From Ophiobolus disseminans (lineage: Eukaryota; Ascomycota; Dothideomycetes; Pleosporales; Phaeosphaeriaceae): DNA of 64,000 nucleotides. The stretch covers positions 86,911 through 150,910 of the forward strand of contig MU006217.1 of the NCBI GenBank assembly GCA_010093685.1. The letters run 5' to 3'. Under the pieces are notes generated by a model. It searched no databases and was not told the DNA's origin. It saw only the letters and a list, made by a program, of their open reading frames with translations. Below, piece by piece: positions 1-10,605 of the stretch; within the stretch, counting starts at the first letter, position 1, and each line of letters begins with the position of its first letter. The position numbers were made by a program, and so were the translations under genes.

Positions 1-1
1 G

Positions 2-1572
2 ACGGAAGAGCCTCAACCGTCAGAGGATATCGAGATCGACATTTCCGGGCTCGCATCCAAGTACTTTCCGGACCTCCTGCGCCTTGATGAGCAGGACATA
101 TGTCCCTCGATGAAGACATTTGACCTCGGCGACGTTAACGGATCCATGGACCTGCCTTTCCTCAAAGCTCCTGAAGACTGGCGCGGTGACGAAAAGAAGG
201 ATGAAGAAGAGGAGGAAGGCAACCGATCCGGCCTCTTCCTAGACGACGAGAATCCCATGGGCTTCGATGATGACGACGACATCAACATGGGTGGCTTCGA
301 CCTTCCACCTGAGACTGGATTCGGCGAAGGTGGTGAAGTGTGGGCAAGAGAAGCGATCCGTGATCCGCAAGCTCGAGTACATATCATCGGCCTTGGTGAC
401 GGCGAGGAAGAGGGTGCCGAGGGTGCTGGCGGTGAAATGGCTACCGAGGGCGCAGGGTATGGACTCTCGATGAGCCACGGCCGTGATCAGGAGCAGGAGA
501 ACATTCTCAGCTACTTCGACCAGGCTCTTAAGAAGAACTGGGCAGGACCTGAGCACTGGCGCATTCGGCGTGTAAAGGACGTTGGCAAAGCTGCTCCCGC
601 CACGAAGCGGAAAGAGAAGGAGCCTTTCGAGATCGACTTTGCAGCGCCGATGACCCAGGGCACTGCAGATATGCTGTACACTCCAGCCACGTCCAATTCG
701 ACCATCTCCTTACCCAAAGCACAATGGAAGTCAAAGACTCGAAATCTGCTTCCGGACGACAAGCACTTCAACTCAAGGCAATTACTGCGGCTATTCCTGA
801 AGCCCAAGGCTCGCATGGGATCTCGTCGCGAAGGTCGTCGCGCACAACCTCAGCCTGCCAAGGAGCCAGCACACGGCGACGTCGACGAAGCATACTGGGC
901 CAACCGCGAGGGCCAAGATGCACTCGCAGACGAGGATGGCGCTGTTCAAGGCAATTACGACGCCGACTTCTTCCAAGACGATGGTCTACCGTTGCCTGGT
1001 GGTCCGATCGACGAGGACGATGACTTCGCCGACGCTCGAGATCACTTTTCGCCGCCGCCAATGGACGGTCCAGAAGCAACTCAGCCTATGGATGGTGTGT
1101 TACCAAGTTCACAAGAAGATGCCTTCGGCGCGCAACTCGTCACGCAAAGCAGGAGATTCAGACCTGAGTATGTACAGTATGCGCGAGTAGCGAAGAAGGT
1201 CGACGTCAAGAGACTGAAGGATGAACTATGGCGAGGCATTGGACTTGACGATGTGAGTTACCTCAACCCCTCCGTTCCTTTCGTATGTTTTGCTAACATC
1301 GTATTTAGATCACCGCCCCACCCAAAACATCCTCCCCCGACGACATCGACGCCAAAGCCGTGGACGGCTCCCTCACCTTCACAGACGTCGTCAACAACCT
1401 GCAGTCCGTATACCCAAAACAAGCCATGGCAGACATCTCAACGTCATACTGCTTCATCTGCTTGTTGCACTTGGCCAACGAGAAGGGTCTCGTCATCAAC
1501 AACCAAGAAAACTTCGAGAACTTGACCATCCGGAAGGACTTCACGGCTGATCTGAGCGTTGGCGGCGAGTAG
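2..1572 (+). CDS. BRN1: Condensin complex subunit 2 (kleisin, Brn1/CAP-H), 5' truncated by window start
   Basis: Kleisin subunit of condensin, which bridges the SMC2/SMC4 heads and recruits the HEAT-repeat subunits for mitotic chromosome compaction in the nucleus. The reading frame is already open at base 2 and runs through a conserved Barren-type stretch (SKYFPDLLRLDEQD just before the Met at 110). An acidic linker follows, then the conserved EPFEIDFAAPM and WKSKTRNLLPDD blocks. A phase-0 intron spans 1253-1308 (56 nt): donor GTGAGT, branch TGCTAAC, acceptor TTTAG. The second exon (1309-1572) encodes the C-terminal winged-helix region, with SYCFICLLHLANEKGL and a final LTIRKDF block, and ends in TAG. 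The N-terminus lies outside the window. The family assignment comes from these conserved blocks. The Met at 110 is internal, not the true start. Confidence 0.93.
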
Positions 1573-3148
1573 TTGTTTTTGGCGAGCTTGACGTGGTTAT
1601 GTGGCGTTGGCGTTTGGATACAAGGTTTGGGATACCACAAAGTCAATGTCATCAAACGCATAGCAAGGAAATATTCGGCGTTTTTTGGACTTGAGTACGT
1701 GAATTGCGTCATGTCGTTTCTTACATCTTTTTGTCAAGACATGTACGTTACCCTAACCCTTCCTGTTCATCAAGTCAAACTATGCAGAAGACACCCAGCC
1801 CCCTCCCGTAATTACAGTTCAAACTCGACCAAGTCTACATAGTCTATCCTTGTATGTCTATATAGTCTATCTCTGCATGTCCACACAGTCCATCCTTACA
1901 CCCTGCAATATAATTCCCTATTTCTATTTCGCTTTCACAGCATTTACATATCGCGTCTCGCACACCACACTCCACTCCTCACCACAGCACTCCTATCCCA
2001 CACCCCATACCCTTTGCTCATGCCATCCTTCCGCCCTTGCGCATTTTCCAACCGAAATCGACACCACACCTGGCCCGGGTTTTCTCCTCGCCACGCCCGT
2101 TCCTCCTCGCTGCCTTCCCATACGTGACTGCGTGAACTGCGTGAGTATCTAGCAAGTTAGGGTTCGTTGTACGCGACTTCGACTTTGTGCGCGTAGTACG
2201 TCTCAAGACTACTGTATAACTTGTGCGTTTGGAGATTGTTTACTTCGAGATGATGGAGATGGTGGGGGATGGCGGGCTTGTAGGGGGTGAAAGATGCGTG
2301 CTGAGAGGGTACTGGTAGCGAGGGATGATGGTGTCGCGTTGCAGCTGGTGGAGGACGCGGGATTGCGCTTTTTGGACGGTGTGCTGGGGGTCTCCTGCAC
2401 ATGGCGGACGTTGTTTTCGGTTGCGGGAGGGATTTCTGCGATCTTGTTAGCGGTTTGGTTTGCGTGGGGACGCGGGACGTACTGGGTTCGGCAGTGAGCA
2501 CGTGTAGGCCAGAGAGGGAGAGGGGGGTCAGGGGTATACGTTGTAGTGTTTAGGACACGCAGAGGGAGGATATGGCGACGGGGCAGGGGAAGTGTTGCAA
2601 TCCTTGAATGTACAGTACTTTTGCTCCTGAGCCCCTGTGCTCTTCTATCTACTTTGTTCTTGAAGGCGATGTTGATTTGCGTGCCGCAGTGGAAGTGCTC
2701 TACCCCTTCCTTTGGTCAAGAGGCGCGGTTCGTCGTGAGCCATTGTAAGTCAGGGGAGGGGGGAGGGTTTGGATATGTAGGCGTGCTTTTGCGCGAGGCT
2801 GGTGGGGGTGCAGGTGTAGCGGTATCTGATAGGTAGGCTGAGGTGCAATTTGGAATAGAAGATGGTTTCGCGGAGCTCGCTGGGAGGGAGAGGAAGATGG
2901 CTATTGGGGTTTTATTATAGTTGTTCACAATGATGGAGTGGCTTGGAGAAAATTTTGCGGTGGTGAGAGTATCTGGCTTGAAAAGTCAAATTTCTGAGTG
3001 ATTGATTGAGAGCGCTAAGCTACATATAAACACTGACCACACAGTCAATTAGAACCAAATTTCAACTGAGATTTAATCCCCTAAACTCCTTCAAATTCTC
3101 ACCCTCAACTCAACATCAACCAAAGTTAACCTCTCAACCCACGTCACC
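1573..3148. other. Intergenic, no supported gene
   Basis: Only short, compositionally biased frames occur here. Several are Pro/Ser-rich minus-strand frames (2157-2501, 2716-2928) that lack a convincing start or any recognisable domain. The last 100 bases are CT- and CAAC-rich, as expected for the 5' untranslated region of the gene starting at 3149. Confidence 0.5.
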
Positions 3149-3937
3149 ATGGCCACATCCTTCTTCTCTCTCCCGCTCGAACTCCGCCACGAAATCTACG
3201 GATACCTGTGGATCGACTCCCGCTCCGCAAGCGCCTGCGCCGTCGACGGCCTTTGCTTTAATTACGCCTCCCAGCCCACCAAAGAGCGCTGGGACTACCA
3301 GTCCGACGACCTTTTCGAGCACTCGTACCCCCGACTGCCAACCTGGCTTCCCGTCAGCCGTGCCTTCATGGCCGAAGCACTCAACGAGTTCGATCGCTTC
3401 GGCGCAGCGACGCTCGTCTTCGACGACCCCGGACACGTCCGCCCCGCCTACGAAGCAACGACGACATACTTCCCGGGCATCCTCGGCCCCTTTAGCGTGC
3501 GCGAGCTGCACGTCTTCGTGGGCGCGCTGATCGACGATGTGACCGTGACCGGGGCGAACGGCGTTGGTCACCTCGCATTCGGGCAGCACGACGCCAACAA
3601 CATCTCCATGCTCATCGATGCGGCTTTGGGCTCCGCTGTTCAAACCCTGTTTTTCGTCGTACAGATCGATCACTCTTGCGAGGGCACCGCCCCGCATGAT
3701 CACATGGTCTCGATGTACGCGCTGCAGGGCGTCGACGTGCTGAAGCGACAACTCAAGCGCCTCGAGATCGAGATCGAGGAGTACGTCGAGGGCGCTCGCG
3801 AGAGGGAGTCGTTCGAGGCGGCGTTGGGGTTTGAGGTTGCGGTGCTGGAGAACAGCCTGGAGCCGATGACGCTGCAGCGCAGTGTTAGGACGCGTGGGCC
3901 GCTGTACATCTGGACAACCCTGTTCACACAGGAGTAA
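3149..3937 (+). CDS. F-box-like / 2EXR-like protein, intact member of a local tandem family
   Basis: Intact 262-residue intronless protein. It opens with an F-box-like/2EXR-type motif (SLPLELRHEIYGYLW, about residues 6-20), a signature common in large, poorly characterised dothideomycete families. A middle block has LPTWLPVSRAFMAEALNEF, where the WL and EAL..F positions recur in the two downstream copies. An acidic helical stretch (LKRLEIEIEEYVEG, about residues 200-213) precedes a short C-terminal strand ending TTLFTQE. No catalytic motif, signal peptide or membrane segment is visible. It is the only unbroken copy of the array running to 7059. The start is supported by CACCATGGC context and a CT-rich leader. 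The molecular role is unknown; F-box-like adaptors recruit substrates to SCF ligases, but no partner can be inferred here. Confidence 0.72.
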   Translation: MATSFFSLPLELRHEIYGYLWIDSRSASACAVDGLCFNYASQPTKERWDYQSDDLFEHSYPRLPTWLPVSRAFMAEALNEFDRFGAATLVFDDPGHVRPAYEATTTYFPGILGPFSVRELHVFVGALIDDVTVTGANGVGHLAFGQHDANNISMLIDAALGSAVQTLFFVVQIDHSCEGTAPHDHMVSMYALQGVDVLKRQLKRLEIEIEEYVEGARERESFEAALGFEVAVLENSLEPMTLQRSVRTRGPLYIWTTLFTQE

Positions 3938-4271
3938 GGGTTGCTTTGGGCGTGAGCCGGAAGTGTTTGGAGACATCTGTACTGTTCGACGACGTGTCTT
4001 GGGTGCCATGTAGCAGTCAGATACTATCGTAGTCATTATAAGCAGCAATTTTTAGTTGCCCGTATACGTTCAGGACTATGACGGAAATTCACTCCTTAGT
4101 ATTGCTGCATGCTTCGACATCAACTCAACCGCCCAACACCGTCCATTGAATGAAGGCCACGCTCGTTCACTGTAGTCTGTTAGGCTCCCCCCTCCCAAGC
4201 TACTATGGGGGTCCTTAACAAGCTGTACCGTCTTCAAGGAAGGGATGTCAGAAATTCATCGCACCGGCGTC

Positions 4272-4628
4272 ATGTACCTCAAATTAGATCACAGACGCTG
4301 GTATCACGGTGCAGGCCAGCTTCCGCTCCCGAAGTTGATTCCCGCCCCTTTTACATCTCGAACGGTCCGCATCCAACCCCGTTGGCTGGATTACATTTGC
4401 GACAACTGGTAAGTTCTCCGACTGTTTGGGCGGGACGAAGCGCGTGACTATAGGGATCTGTTTCCTGCGATGGCCGGCACCTGTGTGCGACATCTCCATC
4501 TTGCTCTAGTCATCGAATGTGTCGGGGACTTTCCACATCGAATCGATCTTGAGTCGATACAAGGGGTTTCTGTTCTGAGTGGTCAACTAGAACGATTTGA
4601 GATTGAGGTCAAATTTGGTTTTGTGTGA
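4272..4628 (+). pseudogene. Remnant of an F-box-like paralogue (3' half only)
   Basis: No long frame exists here. Removing a 45-nt intron (4409-4453, donor GTAAGT, acceptor TATAG) joins 4272-4408 to 4454-4628 in one frame of about 103 codons. The second half reads VRHLHLALVIECVGDF then GQLERFEIEVKFGFV. This aligns by eye with the downstream copy (RRLHIAIEICG, KLEQFEVEVFE) and with the intact copy (RQLKRLEIEIEEYV). The F-box-like N-terminus and the usual C-terminal strand are both missing; TGA at 4626-4628 cuts it off. It could instead be a short functional gene, but its position between full-length relatives and its missing ends favour a relic. Confidence 0.5.
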
Positions 4629-5124
4629 ATATAACCTGAGAGACTTCGGAATGTGGGATTTATTAACTGCAAAGATTGCGTTCGTGACCTGACGCTCACC
4701 AGAAAGCCTACTCTGAAAGCCTTATGGACTTGAGGAGGCTCCCTATAGTGGTATATTGTACAATTACTAGATGGTGGAGGGTACATAAGACCCCTCGCGG
4801 CCGTATGCGAGAATCACGAAAAAGTTCAAGTATACTGGCAACCTCTTGTGATACTCGGCGCATTTCAAAATCTGTCTTACAGCCGTGTAGGTTCATCCAG
4901 GTACTCGGTTGAGGACACAAGAGCGGCAGTGCTTACTATTGTGAATGGCACTATTTACGAATTTGAGGGTCACAGGCAGGAGCCCTGGAGCCCAACGCTA
5001 GCGCGGACCATGTGCACCTGTGCTTTGCCCAACACCACCCGCCCCCTATATAATATTCGCTCGCTCTTCAATATTAGAACCATTGCAGCACTGGATATCG
5101 GCATCGACTCAACAGAACGCGATC

Positions 5125-5974
5125 ATGGACACGATCAACGCCACCCTTCGTGACATGACCCTCGATGAAACTAATTCTCGGATGACGTTCACCAAGTTCT
5201 TCGACTTTCCACGTGAACTTCGCGATGAGGTTTACGCCCATCTGTTGAGTGCAACTCCCCGACTCAGACTCTGGACTCAAGATCTTCACGTCTATACAGT
5301 TAGTTATGGCAAGCTCTCCCCGGCCGACGTTCCAGATTACCCTAGAGATTTGCCACAGCTACCGCAGTGACTTTTGACTAACAAGACTGTCATGGCTGAG
5401 GGTTGCGAAGAGTTTGAGCGTCACTGCATCGAGTCGCTTGACTTTGCGAGTACGGGTTACAGTCCGCAAACATTCACTCACTTCTTCCACGGCACACTAT
5501 TTGGTCCGTCGACTAGAAGAGATCTAAACATCAAGTTTCACAAATTAGATTGGAGCGAATAACGTTTTCGAATCCGGCGAGGCACAAAAGAGCATGAGTG
5601 GATACGATGAAATCGGGTTAAGAAAGTTGTGTTTATTGCTTGTTGGTACCCAGATACGAAGACTGCATATTGCCATAGAGATATGTGGCTATAGAAAAGA
5701 ACATCTACATTTCGTTCACCTGGAGGAGTTGGTCAGGGTGAAGGTCTTGGACAACAAGCTGGAGCAATTTGAAGTGGAAGTCTTCGAAATGAACTGCGAC
5801 CGTTCTGAGCCGAGCTTGTTTGAAGGGTCCTTGAAAGCTCAAATGAAGATCATTGAAGATGTTCTGCCTAGCATGGGTTTGGTAACGACTAGGACGGTGG
5901 GAAGAAAGGGCTGCGACACGGAGATCCTCGGAAACATGGGATTTACCTGGCAGTTCATTTTCACACGCACTTGA
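5125..5974 (+). pseudogene. F-box-like paralogue interrupted by TGA and a frameshift
   Basis: Starts MDTINATLRDMTLDE about 75 nt after a TATATAA box at 5047-5053. The F-box-like motif FDFPRELRDEVYAHLL is intact. TGA at 5368-5370 then falls exactly where the intact copy has the Trp of LPTWLP. The same frame continues past it (TVMAEGCEEFERH, aligning with AFMAEALNEFDRF) to TAA at 5560-5562. The C-terminal part (5594-5974) lies in another frame, open from just after a TAG at 5546-5548. It carries RRLHIAIEICG, KLEQFEVEVFE and the family ending FTWQFIFTRT. No GT-AG pair explains the TGA. One nonsense change plus one indel near 5545-5562 is the simplest reading. Regulatory sequence and both protein ends survive, so decay seems recent. 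Confidence 0.66.
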
Positions 5975-6318
5975 GAGGCTGGAATGTCACGTCATTGTGA
6001 GACTTGGAGGCTCGCAGCTATGTTCAGGGGTGTAATATTAAGCTCTTTGGGCTACGGGGAGGCGATCACAACTGTATCTAATCATACTTCTTTTCGTTTC
6101 AATGGATGGAAATCCTGCAGCCTTCGAGCGTTCGTCATGTGATGCACACGCGAATGTACTTGAAAGGTCATTGCTTGTCCGAGGGATCCATATCAAATCT
6201 CTTTTCTAAATTACCTTGCTGTGCTCACTACCCCTAACCCGATCGCCGTGAACACCCACCACTACTTCATTCGAGTCAACCTCTACTCCTCGAAAACCAG
6301 TAATAGCTCGACAGTAAC

Positions 6319-7059
6319 ATGCCTACCACCTTCTTCGACCTTTTCCGCGAGCTGCGCGATGAGATCTACCACCATGCCTGGACGAATACGCGCGCTATAC
6401 TATTTCGAAATGGACCAAATCTCTCAATGGGTGCGTGGTACGACGGGGACCCTTGCATCATAGTCAAAACGAAAGCGTACACATTCAAGGTGCCTGACTG
6501 GCTTCGAACTAGCAAGATCATGCTACGGGAGGGCATCGAAGCTTTCCATCGCAAAGGTCTCATCACCATGTACCCTTCATTGGACACCCACACATACGAC
6601 CTACAAACACGTTTGTCGCCTCTAGAGGCTCGGTAAGTTCACATATACCCCGAACTCTGTAACGATTTCTATTCTGACACTGAGGGAGACGACGTATTCG
6701 AGCAGTCTCTACAACTAGAATCAACCTACTTCAAAGATCTAGCTACTAGTTTTGCGATCAAGGAACACCTCAAGGTACTTAAGATTGTACTTTTCGCTCG
6801 TAGTAACGCGTGTCGTATTCGTGTCCTGGATTTGAGCGCCGTCATCCCTTTATCACGCTCCATAGCATGCCTTGAAGTGCTCGAGATCACGATCAATGAG
6901 TGCATCCAGCGCCGAAAATCACGAGTTATGTATGAGGATGCGGTGCGTGAGGAGTTCAGGAGATTGTATGGAGCCTTGGAAGGGTTTGAAGCCTTGATTA
7001 GCGTGGTCAGCGTGGATAGGACTGAGAGGGATTGGAGCCTTGTGTTCAAACGTACATGA
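6319..7059 (+). pseudogene. F-box-like paralogue with an in-frame TAA (or one unusual intron)
   Basis: Begins MPTTFFDLFRELRDEIYHHAW, the F-box-like motif of the array, then VPDWLRTSKIMLREGIEAF, matching the W-L and E-G/A-F positions of the other copies. TAA occurs at 6634-6636, but the same frame stays open to TGA at 7057-7059. Downstream it encodes an acidic helix-rich part and the family ending WSLVFKRT. The TAA overlaps a GTAAGT donor at 6633, and an intron 6633-6749 (117 nt) would restore the frame. It is longer than other introns here, and it would remove sequence that itself looks coding (DVFEQSLQLES). A nonsense mutation is therefore slightly preferred. It is the last copy of the tandem group. 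Confidence 0.58.
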
Positions 7060-7467
7060 GCTAGAAGGCAGCAAATGCTACGTCGAAGAGTATGCATAGG
7101 AGCGACATCAGTACATGGGGGAATGAATAACGCACGGAAATTTTGCTAGGTAGATTGAAAGAAATAAGACATGTGTTTTCACCGCAGATACACTGTCTCA
7201 CCCTGTGACATCTCCAGCAAACATTGTGTACACATCATACAACACCCCCAAAACCAAACACCTCATGGTCCGCAAACGATTCACCCGTCCAATATACATT
7301 CACCAATCGATGTAGTATTTCACCAGCCAGCCTGTCTAGTTATCAGCCGAAAGCAAACTCCCACAGCAAGCATTTCCTCGCACCACGCACCACACCACAA
7401 CTCAACTCACAGAGCCAACTCACCCGCAACCACCCACTACACACATCACTAGCCCCCCGCAAATACT

Positions 7468-8334
7468 ATGTCGCCCCTCAAAATCCGTAAAACCACCCTG
7501 AAGATCGGCGCAAAAGCCATCATACACGCCGCATCCGCGATGCACCAAATGGTAGGCACCCCTAGGTGCCATGACGATTATGACGAAGAACGAATCCCAC
7601 TGACACAGTTCCCGTTCACGTCTTCTTGTTCCTCGGACGAGTTTGATGCAGAAGGACGGCAAGTAAATTCTCTCATCGATTTCGACGATGGAGACATGCA
7701 AGCGTACCTTCAGCGTACTGCGCAGTGGAATGCGTGGGCGCATGAACATGATGAGCGGAAAACGTCGCTTGAGGATATAGTATTTGCGTTGAGCGGCTCG
7801 CCGGGGACGGGGAGAAGGGGTAGTGCGCCCGGTGCGTTGGGGGAGGCGCTGCATCCGCCGAAGAGGGATGTAAGGGTTTGTAAAGTTAAGATCGTGGAGG
7901 GGTGTGAAGTGGAGTCGCTGTGTGCTTCGATTCATGAGGCTTCGGAGCTTGACGATGATGATGATGTGGACGAGCAGCTGAGGAGCGAGGATGGAGATGA
8001 GTCTGATGCGTCAGCATCTCATGCTCCTTTGTCGTTGGAGCCTATGAGAGCGTCAGTCCGAGCGACTTTCCGCACACCGATATACGAGCAAATGCACGAT
8101 GAGCGTCGTGGGATCTTGGAGCCGTATCCCCACGCCGCATGCCCACCCGCAATGTCCGAACAGCAAACGGGTATCATACGTAGCCAGTCTCTCGGCGCTC
8201 TTGACCAGCTGCTTGATGATGACGCTGCGTCGGATTTTTCGCTCCGTCGGCGCGGCGCGATGAGGCGGAAGTCGAATCCATTGTTTGCGCGGCCGAAGTG
8301 GGAGGACTTTCAGAGGCATCGACCGTCGTGGTAG
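7468..8334 (+). CDS. Hypothetical acidic, Ser-rich protein
   Basis: Intronless frame of 288 residues, not recognised. It starts MSPLKIRKTTLKIGAKA, a basic amphipathic N-terminus. Then come acidic tracts (DDDDDVDEQ around residue 160-170), a Gly/Ser/Arg linker (SGSPGTGRRGSAPG), and a C-terminal basic segment RRRGAMRRKSNPLF followed by WEDFQRH. There is no signal peptide or membrane helix; a soluble, partly disordered protein is likely. Its 5' flank is CA-rich with CAAC repeats typical of leaders in this window. Codon use resembles the intact neighbours. Confidence 0.55.
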   Translation: MSPLKIRKTTLKIGAKAIIHAASAMHQMVGTPRCHDDYDEERIPLTQFPFTSSCSSDEFDAEGRQVNSLIDFDDGDMQAYLQRTAQWNAWAHEHDERKTSLEDIVFALSGSPGTGRRGSAPGALGEALHPPKRDVRVCKVKIVEGCEVESLCASIHEASELDDDDDVDEQLRSEDGDESDASASHAPLSLEPMRASVRATFRTPIYEQMHDERRGILEPYPHAACPPAMSEQQTGIIRSQSLGALDQLLDDDAASDFSLRRRGAMRRKSNPLFARPKWEDFQRHRPSW

Positions 8335-9376
8335 CCTCTGAGTGTTTGTGGAGGTTGGATTCGGTCTGCGGTGTAGCAGGCTGGTAGGATCTGGCGTGAT
8401 GGTGGGATTCGTAGAGGACCTTGCTGATGCATGTCGCCCTCAAGTTGGTCTGGATTGTTGTAAGCAGATAGCATAGCGCAAGTGCCCGAGAATGACAAAC
8501 AATTAGCAACTTGTATCTTTGACAGTGAACGTGATACCGCCATGAGGTTGACGTGTGGCACGTGAGTTCGTGATGCGGGGGTCTGTGATGTTTTTGGCCA
8601 CTGCCAAAGGCCCACCTGCGGTGTTGACAGGCTGGATAACAGTGCATCTCCCCAACATGAGATGTACGCCTCCTGCGAAAAGATCCATTGCAACTAGACG
8701 CATTAACAATTGTTATCACGGCTCTCCCTAGGTAGAGACACGTTCCCCCCAACCACTGGCCGTTCCCGTCTCTTCCCTGCCCCGAGCCAACAATCAGACC
8801 CCTGCTCCTCTTGCATACCATGAACTGCCCTTCACTCTCCGCATCACCCGCCGGGCAATCTCCGGCTGGTGCACGTTCAGTGCACGGCGCGTCGCAGTGC
8901 ACGTCCCCACCCTCCAGTGCCTATAAGTACAAGGCCTCCCTCGCGCCTACGCTCTCTTTTCTTCTTTAGTCTTCTTGCATCCGGGCTTGAACCAGTCGGT
9001 GACGCTCTGCTTAAGAGAGACGTCTACACACACCGTGTCCAGACAGCTGCTACTGACCGACGCAATTTTTGCTTTGCTGCTTATCGAGCATCTAGCAACT
9101 TTTTCATTGCGCATTTCAGCTTGCTGAGTGCTCGAGGAAGGAGACTGTGCTTTGCTTGTTGTGAGCTAGATTGGCGGATTGATCTCGAATGCTGTTGACG
9201 TACCGTGATGTTGTTTCCGCGCTTTCACCGTGAAGACAGTGTGCTCGTGTGTTGGGCAAACTTTTCGCCGTCCGACGCACTCACAACCGCGCAAATCCTC
9301 TCCATACCCACATCCACATCGCAAACAGCAGCACCGCACTGCAAATCACAACACCCCTCGCAAATCAACCAACAAG
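8335..9376. promoter_or_regulatory. Intergenic with TATA/CT-rich promoter-like tract and a dispersed repeat
   Basis: No gene is supported. TATAAG at 8922-8927 is followed by a CCTCCC element and a CT-rich run (8950-8980), a usual fungal core promoter arrangement. About 140 nt further lies a copy of the dispersed repeat described separately (9064-9164). The tract could serve the broken gene at 9377 as a long leader, or an independent noncoding transcript. Confidence 0.45.
9064..9164 (+). repeat. Dispersed ~100-bp repeat, copy 1
   Basis: Begins AATTTTTGCTTTGCTGC, continues through TTTTTCATTG and CTCGAGGAAGGAGA, and ends TTGTTGTGA. It is the most diverged of five copies (others at 24608, 25321, 28226 and 34820). 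It is closest to the 24.6-kb copy, sharing TTTTTCATTG and CTCGAGGAAG. It lies 137 nt downstream of TATAAG at 8922, in the same orientation. Confidence 0.5.
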
Positions 9377-9392
9377 ATGCCCGCCACACCCA

Positions 9393-9433
<41 letters not shown>

Positions 9434-9982
9434 ATCCCCTTCCCGTCCTTCCACCAGCTCCACAGCACCACCACCTGCGAAGCCCGGGGCGAAGACTACC
9501 TGGCGCACGTAGCCCACGAGCTACACGAAGCGCCTTGTAACACCCATCTCAAAGAAACGATGCGGCATATCACCTACCAGCCAAAGCACGATGGCTTGGA
9601 AAAGCCCGGCCTGCTGAGGCACTTCGGCATCGACAACGTCACGCGCTTGGGTCCGGATGAATAGGCGGCCTGGCGAGCTGGCTTCCTTTCCGACATCGAG
9701 TTCGCCGCGAGCGGGTTGCGCCGTGCTGCGTTTTGGCTGCAGTTGGGGCACGACGATGAGGACGGAGACATCTTGGGTGCGATGGCGCTTCTGTTTGGGT
9801 GCTGCGAGATTGAGACAGTGGCGGTTCCTGAGCGGTGTGTTGCAGCGATGGGCGAGCTGGCGGGTTGGTTTCCTGCGGTGAATTGGGGCTTGGGGTGCGG
9901 GTATCTGCTGGAGGGGAGGGACATGGTGCTGTTTGGGAGTTCAGTGATGATGGGGGACAGGAGCTGTGATGTAGAGGAGTAG
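9377..9982 (+). pseudogene. Unknown gene split by an in-frame TAG
   Basis: ATG at 9377 (AACAAGATGCC) opens a frame with a Thr-Asp dipeptide run from a hexanucleotide repeat, then SFHQLHSTTTCEARGEDYL. TAG at 9662-9664 follows RLGPDE. The identical frame continues AAWRAGFLSDIEFAASGL and FWLQLGHDDEDGDILGAMAL to TAG at 9980-9982. The part after the stop has natural composition, with no other stop for 105 codons. No splice pair spans the stop. Undisrupted, the product would be about 200 residues. The family is not recognised. Nonsense mutation, readthrough or a base-call error are the options; the TAG GCG context is not the known CTA-type readthrough context. Confidence 0.58.
9395..9430 (+). repeat. 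Six perfect copies of ACCGAC inside a coding frame
   Basis: A 36-nt microsatellite of six identical hexamers encodes alternating Thr-Asp near the N-terminus of the interrupted gene at 9377. Unit length is a multiple of three, so copy-number change would not shift the frame. Confidence 0.9.
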
Positions 9983-10605
9983 ATTTGTGATATCTGTCGA
10001 AAGGGGAGAGATGTATGAACAGAAAGAAGCCATTTGAGCTACGAAGCCGTCGTGATGCTCTAGCGTATGCAATAGGACGGCTCTTTTACCTTTGTACTTT
10101 TGTACAACTTACAAATCGACGCCTCTCCAAACGCAAATTTGCCATGATGATGGTTTGCAATAAAACATCCGACTCTTCTTTTCTGGACAAGTTACAAAGG
10201 GAGTACTACAGGCTACGTCGTATCATGAACACTCTCAGCTGCGAGATGTTTTCCCCTAGGTTATGATTGAGAGAGTGCGTAATCAATCACAGTCACTCAA
10301 GGCTATCAGGGGTTTCATTCGGCATTAGTAAGATGCAGAAGCTTTTTGGAGACGGAAACGAAGTTGCATTAAGGTTGGCGGCGCGACTTGCGCGCGGACG
10401 GACATGACGGCATTTCAGACCCCTGGTTCCTGGCTTCGCTAGTGGGGTCGCGTCCGCTTCAACAACGCGTCTCGTCCGAACATGCCCAACTTGACATTCG
10501 CTCTTTCCACGCTCGTCAACACAAGAACGCAACTGCCTACAAAAAAATCTCATAGTTTCGCCGCTCCTGCCTTCTTCACCCACACTAAAAATTGACCAAG
10601 CAAAA
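9983..10605. other. Intergenic, promoter of the LRR gene
   Basis: No gene supported. The last 60 bases (CTCCTGCCTTCTTCACCCACAC then AAAAATTGACCAAGCAAAA) look like the leader of the gene at 10606, with an A-rich start context. Confidence 0.4.

Noticed and set aside
1850..2928. Several 60-114-codon frames on both strands, possible minus-strand two-exon gene
   Set aside because: One lacks an ATG, composition is Pro/Ser low-complexity, and no convincing splice joins them.
3134..4048. 304-codon minus-strand frame opposite the first F-box-like gene
   Set aside because: Arg/His-rich mirror composition; the plus-strand frame has the family motifs.
5368..9664. Programmed stop-codon readthrough or a reassigned stop codon
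   Set aside because: All three stops occur among the interruptions, contexts differ and none is the CTA-type readthrough context; intact genes in the window end normally with the same codons.
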